Below, in pieces: positions 1 through 7,020 of a stretch of 11,918 nt of DNA. The stretch is taken from the NCBI GenBank assembly GCA_030668465.1, contig DAOUTX010000020.1, forward strand, positions 1-11,918. The letters are read 5' to 3'. Position 1 is the stretch's first letter, and each line of letters opens with the position of its first letter. Both the position numbers and the translations under genes were made by a program. The DNA comes from Atribacterota bacterium. GTDB taxonomy: Bacteria > Atribacterota > Phoenicimicrobiia > Phoenicimicrobiales > Phoenicimicrobiaceae. Below the pieces are notes generated by a model. It was not told where the DNA came from, searched no databases, and saw only the letters and a list, made by a program, of their open reading frames with translations.

Positions 1-430
1 CCATCCCCTTTTCCACAACTATCTCCATATTTAGTTTGGCATTTTTATTTAAAGTAGCTATCGTTAAACCAGGATTAAGTATTTCTACGTTAATGTTGGG
101 GGTTATATCTGCTGCAGTCACCTTTTTTTTGCCTTTTGCCTTTAATTTTAAAATCTGTGGCTCATCGATAAACATTTTAACTACTAATTCTTTAATATTT
201 AAAATTATTTCAATTGCATCTTCTTTGACTCCTGGAATAGCATCAAACTCGTGGGTAATTCCTTCAATCCTAATAGCGGTTGCAGCCGCTCCCCACATAG
301 AAGATAGTAAAGTTCTTCTAAGGGAGTTACCAAGAGTAATACCATACCCTTTTTCCAATGGTTCTATGATAAACTTACCATAATTATCTGATAAATCTTC
401 CACTTTAATTTTTATATTATTAATATCCAT
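1..430 (-). CDS. rpoA: RNA polymerase alpha subunit, N-terminal part (3' end outside window)
   Basis: This gene encodes the alpha subunit of RNA polymerase, whose N-terminal domain dimerises and nucleates assembly of beta and beta'. About 143 codons are present, and the rest, including the C-terminal DNA- and activator-binding domain, runs off the left edge. The translation begins MDINNIKIKVEDLSDNYGKF. It continues with the family signature EPLEKGYGITLGNSLRRTLL near residues 22-41 and RIEGITHEFDAIPGVKEDAI near residues 51-70. The start is ambiguous: ATG at 430, GTG at 433 and TTG at 439 are in the same frame. An AAGGAG at 444-449 (minus strand) lies about 13, 10 and 4 nt from them. I take the ATG because the protein N-terminus then looks ordinary. 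It follows rpsD after 45 nt, the usual alpha-operon order. Product identity is certain; the start is less so. Confidence 0.97.
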   Translation of the reverse strand, partial: MDINNIKIKVEDLSDNYGKFIIEPLEKGYGITLGNSLRRTLLSSMWGAAATAIRIEGITHEFDAIPGVKEDAIEIILNIKELVVKMFIDEPQILKLKAKGKKKVTAADITPNINVEILNPGLTIATLNKNAKLNMEIVVEKGM

Positions 431-475
431 CACCTTCAATGCTCTCCTTCTTTAGGTATAGGAAACCCAAAAATA

Positions 476-1108
476 TTAACGAGAATAATACTCAACTACT
501 AATTTTTCCTCTACCGGTAAATTTAATTCTTCTTTAGAAGGAAATTTTATTATCTTTCCCTTTAATTTCTCAGAATCAAACTCTAACCAAGAGGGAAAAC
601 TGACCTCTATCTTCCCTTCTTTAATTTCTTTAATATTTTCGATATTCCCGCTCTTTTCTTTGATCTCAATCACATCATTGATATCAACCTGATAAGAGGG
701 TATATTCACTTTTTTTCCATTAACTAGTATATGTGAATGCAGGACCAATTGTCGAGCGTGGGCTCTTGATTTAGTTATACCAAATCGATAAACTATATTA
801 TCCAATCTTCTCTCTAGTAATTCCAAGAAATTTTCTCCAGTAACACCTTTTTTCTTTTCAGCTTTTTCAAAAAGATTTTTGAATTGCTTTTCCAATAATC
901 CATAATATTTTCTAAGTTTCTGTTTTTCTCTTAATCTTACGCCATAGGTAGATAATTTTCTTATCCTTGTCTTTTTTGCATTTTTACCAGGTAACGAAGC
1001 ACCTTTTTCTATTGGACATTTATCAGAATAACACCTATCTCCTTTTAAAAATAATTTCACTGTTTCTCTACGGCACAATTTACATACCGCCCCTGTATAT
1101 CTTGCCAT
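476..1108 (-). CDS. rpsD: 30S ribosomal protein S4, zinc-ligand (C+) form
   Basis: S4 is a primary 16S rRNA-binding protein of the small subunit and in many bacteria represses translation of the alpha operon. The protein has 210 residues, the usual length. The N-terminal domain carries Cys9, Cys12, Cys26 and Cys31 in the CxxC...CxxxxC arrangement that binds zinc in the C+ form. The S4 RNA-binding domain spans about residues 99-160 and contains RRLDNIVYRFGITKSRAHAR. The C-terminus ends VEYYSR, as is typical. The ATG at 1108 is preceded by a strong AAGGAGG about 12 nt upstream. The gene lies between rpsK and rpoA, the classical alpha-operon position, unlike Bacillus, where rpsD is elsewhere. 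It is separated from rpsK by 178 nt of unusual spacer. Identity is certain; autoregulation is inferred from the family. Confidence 0.99.
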   Translation of the reverse strand: MARYTGAVCKLCRRETVKLFLKGDRCYSDKCPIEKGASLPGKNAKKTRIRKLSTYGVRLREKQKLRKYYGLLEKQFKNLFEKAEKKKGVTGENFLELLERRLDNIVYRFGITKSRAHARQLVLHSHILVNGKKVNIPSYQVDINDVIEIKEKSGNIENIKEIKEGKIEVSFPSWLEFDSEKLKGKIIKFPSKEELNLPVEEKLVVEYYSR

Positions 1109-1286
1109 ATATAATAAAAACCTCCTTCTCCCTACAGATATTTAATAATATTTTCAAGATTACAAACTAACTGCATCTATTATTCGAAGGTATCGTCTAA
1201 AAACACACCTGCTTCAACTAATTTTTGCAATCCTTTTTGATTCCATAGTTTTAGTAAAACCATATAATATGCAAACCTGATATAAT
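1109..1286. other. 178-nt spacer between rpsK and rpsD with a short open stretch
   Basis: This spacer lacks the CGTAT and TTAGTTAG repeat words of the other long spacers. Its low-coordinate end holds the rpsD ribosome-binding site. The rest, nearest rpsK, is open in one minus-strand frame and is described as a separate small ORF (1180-1263). No promoter or terminator could be supported. Confidence 0.6.
1180..1263 (-). CDS. possible 27-residue ORF or 3' remnant of an unknown gene
   Basis: On the minus strand an ATG at 1263 opens a frame of 27 codons ending in TAA at 1180-1182. It begins MVLLKLWNQKGLQKLVEAG and ends with an acidic stretch, FLDDTFE. The same frame stays open upstream of the ATG, through the rpsK stop and into its last codons, giving DYIRFAYY just before the methionine. 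The mix of hydrophobic, charged and aromatic residues looks more like real protein than the low-complexity translations of the other spacers. No good Shine-Dalgarno sequence sits at the right distance from the ATG. I do not recognise the sequence. It could be a leaderless or coupled small protein, the tail of a deleted or rearranged gene, or chance. Confidence 0.25.
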   Translation of the reverse strand: MVLLKLWNQKGLQKLVEAGVFLDDTFE

Positions 1287-1682
1287 CTATATCCTTCTTT
1301 GTTTTGGTGGCCTGCAACCATTATGCGGAATTGGGGTAACATCCTTAATCATATTAACTTTTAAGCCTACCGCTTGTAAAGATCTAATTGCTGTTTCTCG
1401 CCCTGGACCAGGACCTTTTACCAATACGTCCACTTCTTTTAATCCTTGATCCATTGCTTTTTTAGCTACTGCTTCAGCGGTCATTTGAGCAGCAAAAGAC
1501 GTACTTTTTTTACTTCCTTTATAACCCATGCTCCCTGCACTAGACCAAGCAATTACATTTCCGGCTCCATCTGTAATGGTTACTATAGTATTGTTAAAAG
1601 TAGATTGGATGTGAACTACCCCTAAAACTATATTTCTTTTTATTTTCTTCTTGGTTTTCTTTATTTTTTTCTTATTAGCCAA
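1287..1682 (-). CDS. rpsK: 30S ribosomal protein S11
   Basis: S11 sits on the platform of the 30S subunit and helps shape the mRNA channel next to S7 and S18. The 131-residue protein matches the family along its length. It has a lysine-rich N-terminus, the core VHIQSTFNNTIVTITDGAGN near residues 23-42, GPGPGRETAIRSLQAVGL near residues 90-107, and the C-terminal signature DVTPIPHNGCRPPKQRRI. The start is a TTG at 1682; the encoded MANKKKIKK is a normal S11 beginning and no in-frame ATG fits. An AAAGGAG at 1690-1696 lies about 7 nt upstream and supports it. rpsM ends 29 nt upstream. The following spacer of 178 nt before rpsD is longer than expected for this operon. Confidence 0.99.
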   Translation of the reverse strand: MANKKKIKKTKKKIKRNIVLGVVHIQSTFNNTIVTITDGAGNVIAWSSAGSMGYKGSKKSTSFAAQMTAEAVAKKAMDQGLKEVDVLVKGPGPGRETAIRSLQAVGLKVNMIKDVTPIPHNGCRPPKQRRI

Positions 1683-1689
1683 TCAAATT

Positions 1690-1696
1690 CTCCTTT
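1690..1696 (-). promoter_or_regulatory. ribosome-binding site fixing the TTG start of rpsK
   Basis: The minus strand reads AAAGGAG about 7 nt before the TTG at 1682. No ATG or GTG lies at a suitable distance in frame, so this site decides the non-standard start. Confidence 0.75.
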
Positions 1697-1711
1697 CCGT
1701 ATCTGATGATA

Positions 1712-2089
1712 TTACATACTTTTCTTTTTTCTTGCTCCTACTGTTCTCTTGGGTCCTTTTCTGGTTCTCGCATTAGTTTTAGTTCTTTGACCCCTCACAG
1801 TCAGTCCCTTTCGATGCCTTAGACCTCTATATGAGCCTATATCCATAAGCCTTTTTATAGAGGTGGTAACTTCGCTTCTACATTCTCCTTCTACTTTATA
1901 ATTTTTATCAATAATTACCTTTATCTTATTTATCTCTTCTTCTGTTAAGTCTTTCGCCCTGGTATCCAAATTAACTTTTGATTCTTCTAATATGGAACGA
2001 GCACTGGTGATACCAATTCCATAAATATAAGTTAAAGCATATTCTATTCTCTTATTTCTCGGTAAATCTACTCCAGCTATTCTGGCCAT
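1712..2089 (-). CDS. rpsM: 30S ribosomal protein S13
   Basis: S13 lies in the head of the 30S subunit, contacts the P-site tRNA and forms bridges to L5 on the large subunit. The 125-residue protein starts MARIAGVDLPRNKRIEYALT. It has the helical core with YGIGITSARSIL near residues 23-34, then YRGLRHRKGLTVRGQRTKTN near residues 88-107, and a strongly basic tail ending RKKKSM, all standard. The ATG at 2089 is preceded by AAGGAGG about 12 nt upstream. That site sits in the 24-nt gap after rpmJ. The order rpmJ-rpsM-rpsK-rpsD-rpoA is the ordinary alpha-operon order. Nothing unusual was seen. Confidence 0.99.
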   Translation of the reverse strand: MARIAGVDLPRNKRIEYALTYIYGIGITSARSILEESKVNLDTRAKDLTEEEINKIKVIIDKNYKVEGECRSEVTTSIKRLMDIGSYRGLRHRKGLTVRGQRTKTNARTRKGPKRTVGARKKKSM

Positions 2090-2113
2090 AACTTAATATA
2101 TCCTCCTTTAAAA

Positions 2114-2230
2114 TTATTTCCCCTGTCTCTGTTTATGCTTTGGATTATTACAAATTATTCTTATTTTACCTTTTCTTTTTATTATTTTGCATTTTGCACA
2201 CATTTTTTTGACTGATGATCTTACTTTCAT
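2114..2230 (-). CDS. rpmJ: 50S ribosomal protein L36, zinc-binding form
   Basis: L36 is the smallest large-subunit protein and stabilises the 23S rRNA near the base of the L7/L12 region. The frame from ATG at 2230 to TAA at 2114-2116 encodes 38 residues, the family length. It begins MKVRSSVKKMCAKCKIIKRK and ends with NPKHKQRQGK. The zinc ligands Cys11, Cys14, Cys27 and His32 are all present, so this is the zinc-containing paralogue. A purine-rich GGAGGAAGG just upstream serves as ribosome-binding site. The gene lies between infA and rpsM, its usual place in genomes with secY-adk-map-infA order. It is easily missed because of its size, but the match is unmistakable. Confidence 0.98.
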   Translation of the reverse strand: MKVRSSVKKMCAKCKIIKRKGKIRIICNNPKHKQRQGK

Positions 2231-2394
2231 TTATTCCCTTCCTCCATAAATAGTATATCGTAAAAGAATTTCTATATAGTTCCTAATAATAACGTTTTCT
2301 AATGATGATTCTCCTGTATTGCATATTAGAAAATCATATATCAAAAACTCTCTGTCTGATACGATATACGAAATACGATATACAATATACTAAA
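2231..2394. repeat. 164-nt infA-rpmJ spacer with ATACGATATAC-type repeats
   Basis: The stretch 2359-2390 is built from repeated words, ATACGATATACG followed by AATACGATATAC and AATATAC. Read on the minus strand this becomes GTATATCGTATTTCGTATATC, the same word family seen in the rpsH-rplF and rpsQ-rplN spacers but in opposite orientation. A 9-bp inverted repeat (TTTTCTAAT at 2295-2303, ATTAGAAAA at 2325-2333) has no following T-run, so it is not called a terminator. The low-coordinate end carries the rpmJ ribosome-binding site. Confidence 0.6.
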
Positions 2395-2610
2395 TTATAA
2401 TCTATATACAATTCTACCCTGGGTTAAATCATAAGGTGATATTTCAACTTTTACTCTGTCTCCGGGTAAGATTCTAATAAAATGCATCCTTATTTTACCA
2501 GAAATATGGGCTAATATCTCGTAACCATTTTCCAGTTCAACCCGAAATGTAGCATTTGGTAAGGATTGAATAACTTTTCCTTGCATTTCTATACACTTCT
2601 CTTTCGCCAT
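2395..2610 (-). CDS. infA: translation initiation factor IF-1
   Basis: IF-1 binds the A site of the 30S subunit during initiation and assists IF-2 and IF-3. The protein has 71 residues forming a single S1-like OB fold. It contains GKVIQSLPNATFRVELENG near residues 12-30, AHISGKIRMHFIRILPGDRV near residues 34-53, and SPYDLTQGRIVYRL at the C-terminus. The start is taken as ATG at 2610 rather than the in-frame TTG one codon upstream (2613). The ATG is about 8 nt from the GGAGG at 2619-2623 and gives the canonical MAKE beginning. It follows map after 66 nt and precedes rpmJ after a 164-nt repeat-bearing spacer. Function and identity are certain. Confidence 0.98.
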   Translation of the reverse strand: MAKEKCIEMQGKVIQSLPNATFRVELENGYEILAHISGKIRMHFIRILPGDRVKVEISPYDLTQGRIVYRL

Positions 2611-2676
2611 CAATTATTCCTCCGCCTAAATTATTTTCACTCAAACCATCAAACCATTTACAAAGCACTAATTTAT

Positions 2677-3435
2677 TTAAAGAGTAGTTAATATTTCGTT
2701 ACCATCTGCAGTTATTGATATAGAATGTTCAAAATGTGCTGACCGACTTCCGTCTTCTGTCACAACTGTCCATCCATTATTACAAAGTCTTGTTTTATAA
2801 CCACCCACATTTACCATAGGTTCGAGTGCTAACACCATCCCATCTTCTAACCTTAAACCAGTACAAGGAACACCATAATTAGGTATTTGTGGTTCTTCGT
2901 GCAAATAACAACCCACTCCGTGGCCAACATATTCTCTTACTACAGAAAAATGTGATTTTTCTACTGTCTCTTGAATGGCAGAAGAAATATCACCTAATCT
3001 ATTACCTATAATAGCGTTTTCTATACCTTTAAACAAAGATTTTTTGGTTACTTCTAAAAGTTTTTGTTCTTTTAGCCCTATTCTTCCTACGGGGACTGTA
3101 ATCGCAGTATCTCCATAGTAACCTTCTAAATTTGTTCCAATATCTATACTTACAATATCCCCTTCCCTCAATCTTCTCCTTCCAGGAATACCGTGAACTA
3201 CTTCTTCGTTTATAGAAATACATATAGAATGCTGGAATTTATTTTTTTTTATTCCATAACCTTTAAATGCAGGTTTTGCTCCATGTTTTATTATATAATC
3301 CTCAGCAATCCTATCCAACTCTAAAGTAGTAATTCCCTCTTTTATATTTTCCAATATTTTATTTAAGGCGTTTGCTGCTAATTTGCAACTCTTTCTTATA
3401 CATTTAATTTCTTCGGGGGATTTTAAAATTACCAT
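2677..3435 (-). CDS. map: methionine aminopeptidase, type I
   Basis: This enzyme removes the initiator methionine from nascent cytosolic proteins whose second residue is small. The 252-residue protein has the single pita-bread fold of type I enzymes without an N-terminal extension. All five metal ligands are visible: Asp98 (SIDIG), Asp109 (YGDTA), His172 (VGHGVG), Glu205 (ALEPM) and Glu236 (FEHSI). The catalytic His81 (VVHGIPG) is also present. The ATG at 3435 is only 4 nt beyond the adk stop. The sequence upstream has no strong Shine-Dalgarno site, so translation is probably coupled to adk. The secY-adk-map-infA arrangement is common in Firmicutes and many anaerobes. Activity is inferred from the complete catalytic set. 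Confidence 0.98.
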   Translation of the reverse strand: MVILKSPEEIKCIRKSCKLAANALNKILENIKEGITTLELDRIAEDYIIKHGAKPAFKGYGIKKNKFQHSICISINEEVVHGIPGRRRLREGDIVSIDIGTNLEGYYGDTAITVPVGRIGLKEQKLLEVTKKSLFKGIENAIIGNRLGDISSAIQETVEKSHFSVVREYVGHGVGCYLHEEPQIPNYGVPCTGLRLEDGMVLALEPMVNVGGYKTRLCNNGWTVVTEDGSRSAHFEHSISITADGNEILTTL

Positions 3436-3439
3436 TAAT

Positions 3440-4090
3440 CTATTTATGCATTCCTCGTAAAACTTTCTTGATCGCTAAAAAAGCATTCTCGCTAAAATTA
3501 GCATCTATCACCTTTAGTAATTTTTTTTCTTTATAATATTTCTTTAAAGGAATAGTTTGTTTAGCAAATACTTTCAATCTATTCTTTATGGTCTCTTCTT
3601 TATCATCCTCTCGTTGATACAGCTCTCCGCCGCAAAGATCACAGGCATTATCTTTTTTTGTAGGATTAAATGACAAATTATAATTAATGCTACATTTTTT
3701 ACATACTCTACGGGTAGATAACCTTTGTATTATTTCAGAAAAAAGTATCTCAAAGTAAAATACATAATCAATATATTCATTGAGCTCTTCATTTAATTTC
3801 TCTAATGAATTCGCCTGTTCGATATTTCGGGGGAAGCCGTCAAAGATATAACCATTTTTACAATCTTCCTGCTTTATTCTTTCTTTTATTATTTCCAGAA
3901 TAATACGGTCAGGTACTAAGCCTCCTTTACTCATAATGTTCTCAACTTCTATGCCCAGCTTACTCTTTTTTTCTACTGCTTCTCTTAAGATTACTCCTGT
4001 TGATATTACCGGAATATTGAATTCTGCATGCAATCTTTTTGCTACTGTTCCTTTCCCCCCACCCGGAGGACCTAACAAGATTAATCTCAT
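3440..4090 (-). CDS. adk: adenylate kinase, zinc-binding LID form
   Basis: Adenylate kinase interconverts ATP plus AMP and two ADP in the cytoplasm. The 216-residue length fits the long bacterial form. The P-loop GPPGGGKGT is at residues 7-15. AMP-site features include ISTG near residues 29-32 and DGFPR near residues 84-88, with Arg88 present. The LID domain carries Cys130, Cys133, Cys150 and Cys153, a complete zinc-binding set. Arg123, Arg127, Arg160 and Arg171 fit the conserved phosphate-binding arginines. The usual Asp after STG (STGDMLR in Escherichia coli) is Val33 here (STGVILR), a small departure. The ATG at 4090 has a weak upstream AAGGGA. The gene follows secY after a 199-nt repeat-bearing spacer and abuts map. 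Confidence 0.98.
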   Translation of the reverse strand: MRLILLGPPGGGKGTVAKRLHAEFNIPVISTGVILREAVEKKSKLGIEVENIMSKGGLVPDRIILEIIKERIKQEDCKNGYIFDGFPRNIEQANSLEKLNEELNEYIDYVFYFEILFSEIIQRLSTRRVCKKCSINYNLSFNPTKKDNACDLCGGELYQREDDKEETIKNRLKVFAKQTIPLKKYYKEKKLLKVIDANFSENAFLAIKKVLRGMHK

Positions 4091-4289
4091 AACTTTCCCT
4101 TTCTTTTTATTTAAGTCAACTATCCTGCTTTATTAGTGGTAAGTCATTGGCATTAAATACAGGTTTTCAGTTATCAGTTTACAGTTTTTAAATCTAGATA
4201 AAGAGAATCTATTTCTATATTCTGACTTCTGACTTCTTTTTCTTAACCAGCTAACCAAGCAACTAACGGATCAAATAAGTTTATAAAAA
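4091..4289. repeat. 199-nt secY-adk spacer with CTGACTT and CTAACCAA repeats
   Basis: Plus-strand 4143-4285 is a run of degenerate 7-8-nt words: CAGTTATCAGTTTACAGTTT, then TCTGACTTCTGACTTC, then TTAACCAGCTAACCAAGC and onward. The block 4243-4285 closely matches 7138-7184 in the rplF-rplR spacer. The two share TTAACCAGCTAAC, the following CTAA-type words and the ending AGTTTATA, and differ mainly by a 4-nt insertion and a few substitutions. No promoter, terminator or coding stretch could be supported. The end nearest adk holds only a weak ribosome-binding sequence. Confidence 0.65.
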
Positions 4290-5558
4290 CTATTTCTTAA
4301 TAAATCCTTCATAATGCCTCATTAACATATGGGATTCAATCTGTTGAACAGTTTCTAAAGCTACTCCTACCATAATTAACAAAGATGTTCCTCCGAAAAT
4401 GAAAGTAGTAATACCAGTAATTTTTATTAAAATATTAGGTAAAATAGCAATTACAGCTAAGAATAACGCACCACTTAGTGTAATTCGAGTCATTATATGA
4501 TCAATATAGACAGTAGTATTTTTTCCTGGCCTAATCCCGGGGATAAAACCTCCATATTTTTTCATATTGTCCGCCATATTGGCAGGATTGAAGGTAATTG
4601 CTGTATAAAAGAAAGTAAACACCACAATTAATCCAGCATACAAAATTAAATATAATGGCTGCCCTGGTGAAAGAGCCTCAGACATACTTTTCATAAAAGC
4701 TAAATTTTGAAAAAATTGTGCAATAGTAGCTGGAAAAAGTAATATTGCAGAGGCAAATATTATGGGAATAACTCCAGCTTGATTTACGCGTAAGGGAATA
4801 TGTGTCCCTTGCCCACCATACATTCTACGTCCTATTACTCTTTTTGCATACTGAACCGGTATCCTCCTCTGTCCTTTTTGAATAGCGATAACTCCTCCAA
4901 TAACAACTACAGAAATTAAAAGTAAACTTATTAGTGGTAAAATTCCTATTTCTCCAACTTGCAAAAGTTTAAAGGTTTGTACAATCTGGGAAGGAATTCT
5001 GGCAATAATTCCAGCAAAAATAATTATTGAAATACCATTACCAATGCCAAAATCAGTAATCTGTTCACCTAACCACATTAAAAAACAAGTTCCAGCTGTA
5101 AGGGTAATTAACAATAAGAATCTAAAACCAAATCCTGAAATCATTAATACACCCATATTTTGCAGCCAAACGCTTATCCCAAAAGCCTGAATAATAGCCA
5201 AAAATACTGTTGCATAACGAGTAACTTTAGTAATTTTGGCCCTGCCTTCTTCCCCTTCTTTAGCCCATTGTTCTAAAGTAGGGACCACTGCGGTTAAAAG
5301 ATTCATAATAATAGAAGCATTAATATAAGGCATAATCCCTAAGGCGAAAATAGAAAAACGACTTAATGCTCCTCCGGCGAAAAGGTCAAAAAAGCCTAAT
5401 ATTCCTCCTTGAGCAAATAGATTGGCCATTGCTTCTTTATCTATACCTGGTAAAGGCAAATGACTCCCTAACCTAACCACGACTATCATACCCATGGTAA
5501 ATAATAATCTCTTTTTTAAATCAGGTATTTTAAATAAATTACGAAATGTTTCTAACAA
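4290..5558 (-). CDS. secY: preprotein translocase subunit SecY
   Basis: SecY is the channel-forming subunit of the SecYEG translocon in the cytoplasmic membrane. It passes proteins across or into the membrane together with SecA or ribosomes. The 422-residue protein shows the ten-helix pattern. The first helix is near residues 17-33, followed by the plug region GGILGFFDLFAGGALSRFSI (51-70) and FALGIMPYINASIIMNLL (71-88). Cytosolic loops include RRIPVQYAKRVIGRR (231-245) and NPANMADNMKKYGGFIPG (324-341), then IRPGKNT. The start is a TTG at 5558 directly after the rplO TAA. The resulting MLETFRNLFKIPDLKKR is the standard SecY N-terminus. GAGGTGG at 5564-5570, inside the end of rplO, is the likely ribosome-binding site, so the two genes are probably coupled. 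Confidence 0.99.
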   Translation of the reverse strand: MLETFRNLFKIPDLKKRLLFTMGMIVVVRLGSHLPLPGIDKEAMANLFAQGGILGFFDLFAGGALSRFSIFALGIMPYINASIIMNLLTAVVPTLEQWAKEGEEGRAKITKVTRYATVFLAIIQAFGISVWLQNMGVLMISGFGFRFLLLITLTAGTCFLMWLGEQITDFGIGNGISIIIFAGIIARIPSQIVQTFKLLQVGEIGILPLISLLLISVVVIGGVIAIQKGQRRIPVQYAKRVIGRRMYGGQGTHIPLRVNQAGVIPIIFASAILLFPATIAQFFQNLAFMKSMSEALSPGQPLYLILYAGLIVVFTFFYTAITFNPANMADNMKKYGGFIPGIRPGKNTTVYIDHIMTRITLSGALFLAVIAILPNILIKITGITTFIFGGTSLLIMVGVALETVQQIESHMLMRHYEGFIKK

Positions 5559-5999
5559 TTATACCACCTCTATCTTCCCACCAACTGATTCAATCTCGCT
5601 TATCGCCTTCTGGCTAAATTTATTTGCTTTTATGGTTAATTTCTTAGTTAAGCCACCTTTGGCTAATATTTTTACTCCATATCCTACTTTTTTTACAATC
5701 CCTTTATCAATTAATTCTTTCGGGGTAACTATATCACCATCCTCAAATATATTTAATCTTCCTATATTTACGATACTATAATCTTTTTTAAATATATTGG
5801 TAAAGCCCCTTTTAGGTACTCTTCTATACAGAGGCATCTGACCACCTTCGAAACCTGGCCTGACCCCACCACCAGAACGAGAATTTTGCCCGTTTGAGCC
5901 TCGACAGGAAGTAGAACCATGCCCCGAACCACCACCTCTGCCTACTCTCTTGCGCTTTTTAACTGATTTAGGTGCCGGGCATAAATTATTTAATTTCAT
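5559..5999 (-). CDS. rplO: 50S ribosomal protein L15
   Basis: L15 is a late-assembling 23S rRNA-binding protein of the large subunit. The 146-residue protein has the long basic glycine-rich N-terminal arm (about residues 18-50: RVGRGGGSGHGSTSCRGSNG and onward). This is followed by GGQMPLYRRVPKRGF near residues 53-67 and the globular C-terminal domain ending GGKIEVV. The ATG at 5999 lies inside the last codons of rpsE, a 14-nt overlap. AGGGAGGT about 8 nt upstream is a good ribosome-binding site. In most bacteria rpmD (L30) sits between rpsE and rplO, and there is no room for it here. secY begins directly after the stop codon. Confidence 0.99.
   Translation of the reverse strand: MKLNNLCPAPKSVKKRKRVGRGGGSGHGSTSCRGSNGQNSRSGGGVRPGFEGGQMPLYRRVPKRGFTNIFKKDYSIVNIGRLNIFEDGDIVTPKELIDKGIVKKVGYGVKILAKGGLTKKLTIKANKFSQKAISEIESVGGKIEVV
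5564..5570 (-). promoter_or_regulatory. ribosome-binding site of secY inside rplO
   Basis: The minus strand reads GAGGTGG about 5 nt before the TTG start of secY, within the last codons of rplO. Together with the zero-length gap it points to coupled translation. The adjacent TATAAT is not called a promoter because no suitable -35 element was seen. Confidence 0.6.
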
Positions 6000-6528
6000 T
6001 GCTTGTTACCTCCCTTGGTTGTAAGTGTTGGCCATACATTTCCATCACACTTTTCCCTCTTAATTTTGCTACCTCTTTTGCGTTCTTTAAATTTATAAGA
6101 GCATCCATAGTAGCTTTGGCAATATTTAAATTATTGCTACTTCCTAAGGATTTAGTTAAAATATTTTGATATCCTGCTGCTTCTAATATTGTTCGAACAG
6201 AACCGCCAGCAATAACTCCGGTTCCAGGAGAGGCTGGTTTCATAAAGACCTCAGCAGCTCCATATTGTCCTATAATCGTATAAGGGATAGTTCCTTTTTT
6301 TATTCTTACCTTTATTAAGCTCTTTTTTGCTTTCGCTGCCCCTTTTTTAATTGCTTCAGAAACGTCTTTAGCTTTTCCATAGCCTGTGCCTACTATCCCT
6401 TCACCATTTCCCACTACAACCATAGCGGAAAAACCAAATCTCCTTCCACCTTTTACAACTTTACTTACCCTATTTACAAAAACAACCGTTTCGTTTAATT
6501 CCAAACCTTCAGGGTCTATTTTTAACAC
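5986..6528 (-). CDS. rpsE: 30S ribosomal protein S5
   Basis: S5 lines the mRNA entry tunnel and contributes to decoding accuracy and mRNA unwinding with S3 and S4. The 180-residue protein has the double-stranded-RNA-binding-like N-terminal domain, about residues 13-76, with VNRVSKVVKGGRRFGFSAMV and GNGEGIVGTGYGKAKDVSEA. The C-terminal domain, about residues 90-160, includes PASPGTGVIAGGSVRTILEA. The start is a GTG at 6528, preceded by GGAGGTG at 6534-6540 with about 5 nt between. Its 3' end overlaps rplO by 14 nt, which excludes an intervening rpmD. The 118-nt AT-rich gap to rplR (6529-6646) shows no gene or clear signal other than this ribosome-binding site. Confidence 0.99.
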   Translation of the reverse strand: MLKIDPEGLELNETVVFVNRVSKVVKGGRRFGFSAMVVVGNGEGIVGTGYGKAKDVSEAIKKGAAKAKKSLIKVRIKKGTIPYTIIGQYGAAEVFMKPASPGTGVIAGGSVRTILEAAGYQNILTKSLGSSNNLNIAKATMDALINLKNAKEVAKLRGKSVMEMYGQHLQPREVTSNEIK

Positions 6529-6646
6529 TTGTCCACCTCCTCTCTCATTTTTTTCTTAACATATGTCTTGATTCTGAATTTTTTTTGCTAAATTTCTCTT
6601 ATTTTTGGATTTATATTAAAAATATTATTTCAAATAATTTGCTAAA

Positions 6647-7012
6647 CTAAAAAACTACTTTTCCCTTTCTAGTATTCTCAGCCACAGCTTTTACTCTGCC
6701 GTGATAAAGGTAACCTCCTCGGTCGAATACTACTTTTTTTATGCCTTTTTCCTCTAACTTTTTAGCTAATAAACTCCCAAGCATTTCAGCAGCCTTTATA
6801 TTTCCCTGATATTTTCCTTTTCCCTTAATTTCTGGGTCAAGTGTAGATAGAGAAACTAAAGTTATTCCTTTATTATCATCAATTACCTGGGCATATATAT
6901 GCTTTAGGCTCCTAAAAATACATAGGCGTGGTTTTTCGCTTCTACCAGATATATTTTTACGTACTCTTTTATGTCTTTTGATCCTAGCCAATCTTCTATC
7001 TATTTCGGTCAA
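6647..7012 (-). CDS. rplR: 50S ribosomal protein L18
   Basis: L18 binds 5S rRNA and, with L5, attaches it to the large subunit. The chosen frame gives 121 residues, the usual size. The basic N-terminus MTEIDRRLARIKRHKRVRKN leads into the core with EKPRLCIFRSLKHIYAQVID near residues 26-45. The C-terminus has VFDRGGYLYHGRVKAVAENT then RKGKVVF. The start is taken as TTG at 7012, which lies about 8 nt from AAGGAG (7021-7026) and gives the family's normal N-terminus. The alternative GTG at 7021 overlaps that site and is too close to be used. Between this gene and rplF there is a repeat-bearing spacer of about 176 nt. Confidence 0.97.
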   Translation of the reverse strand: MTEIDRRLARIKRHKRVRKNISGRSEKPRLCIFRSLKHIYAQVIDDNKGITLVSLSTLDPEIKGKGKYQGNIKAAEMLGSLLAKKLEEKGIKKVVFDRGGYLYHGRVKAVAENTRKGKVVF

Positions 7013-7020
7013 TATTAGCA

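Noticed and set aside
36..383. 115-residue plus-strand open frame at the left edge
   Set aside because: It is antisense to rpoA, whose motifs are unmistakable on the minus strand.
5556..5585. promoter-like TATAAT before secY
   Set aside because: No -35 element at 16-18 nt was seen, and the motif arises from the rplO stop codon and TTG start overlap.
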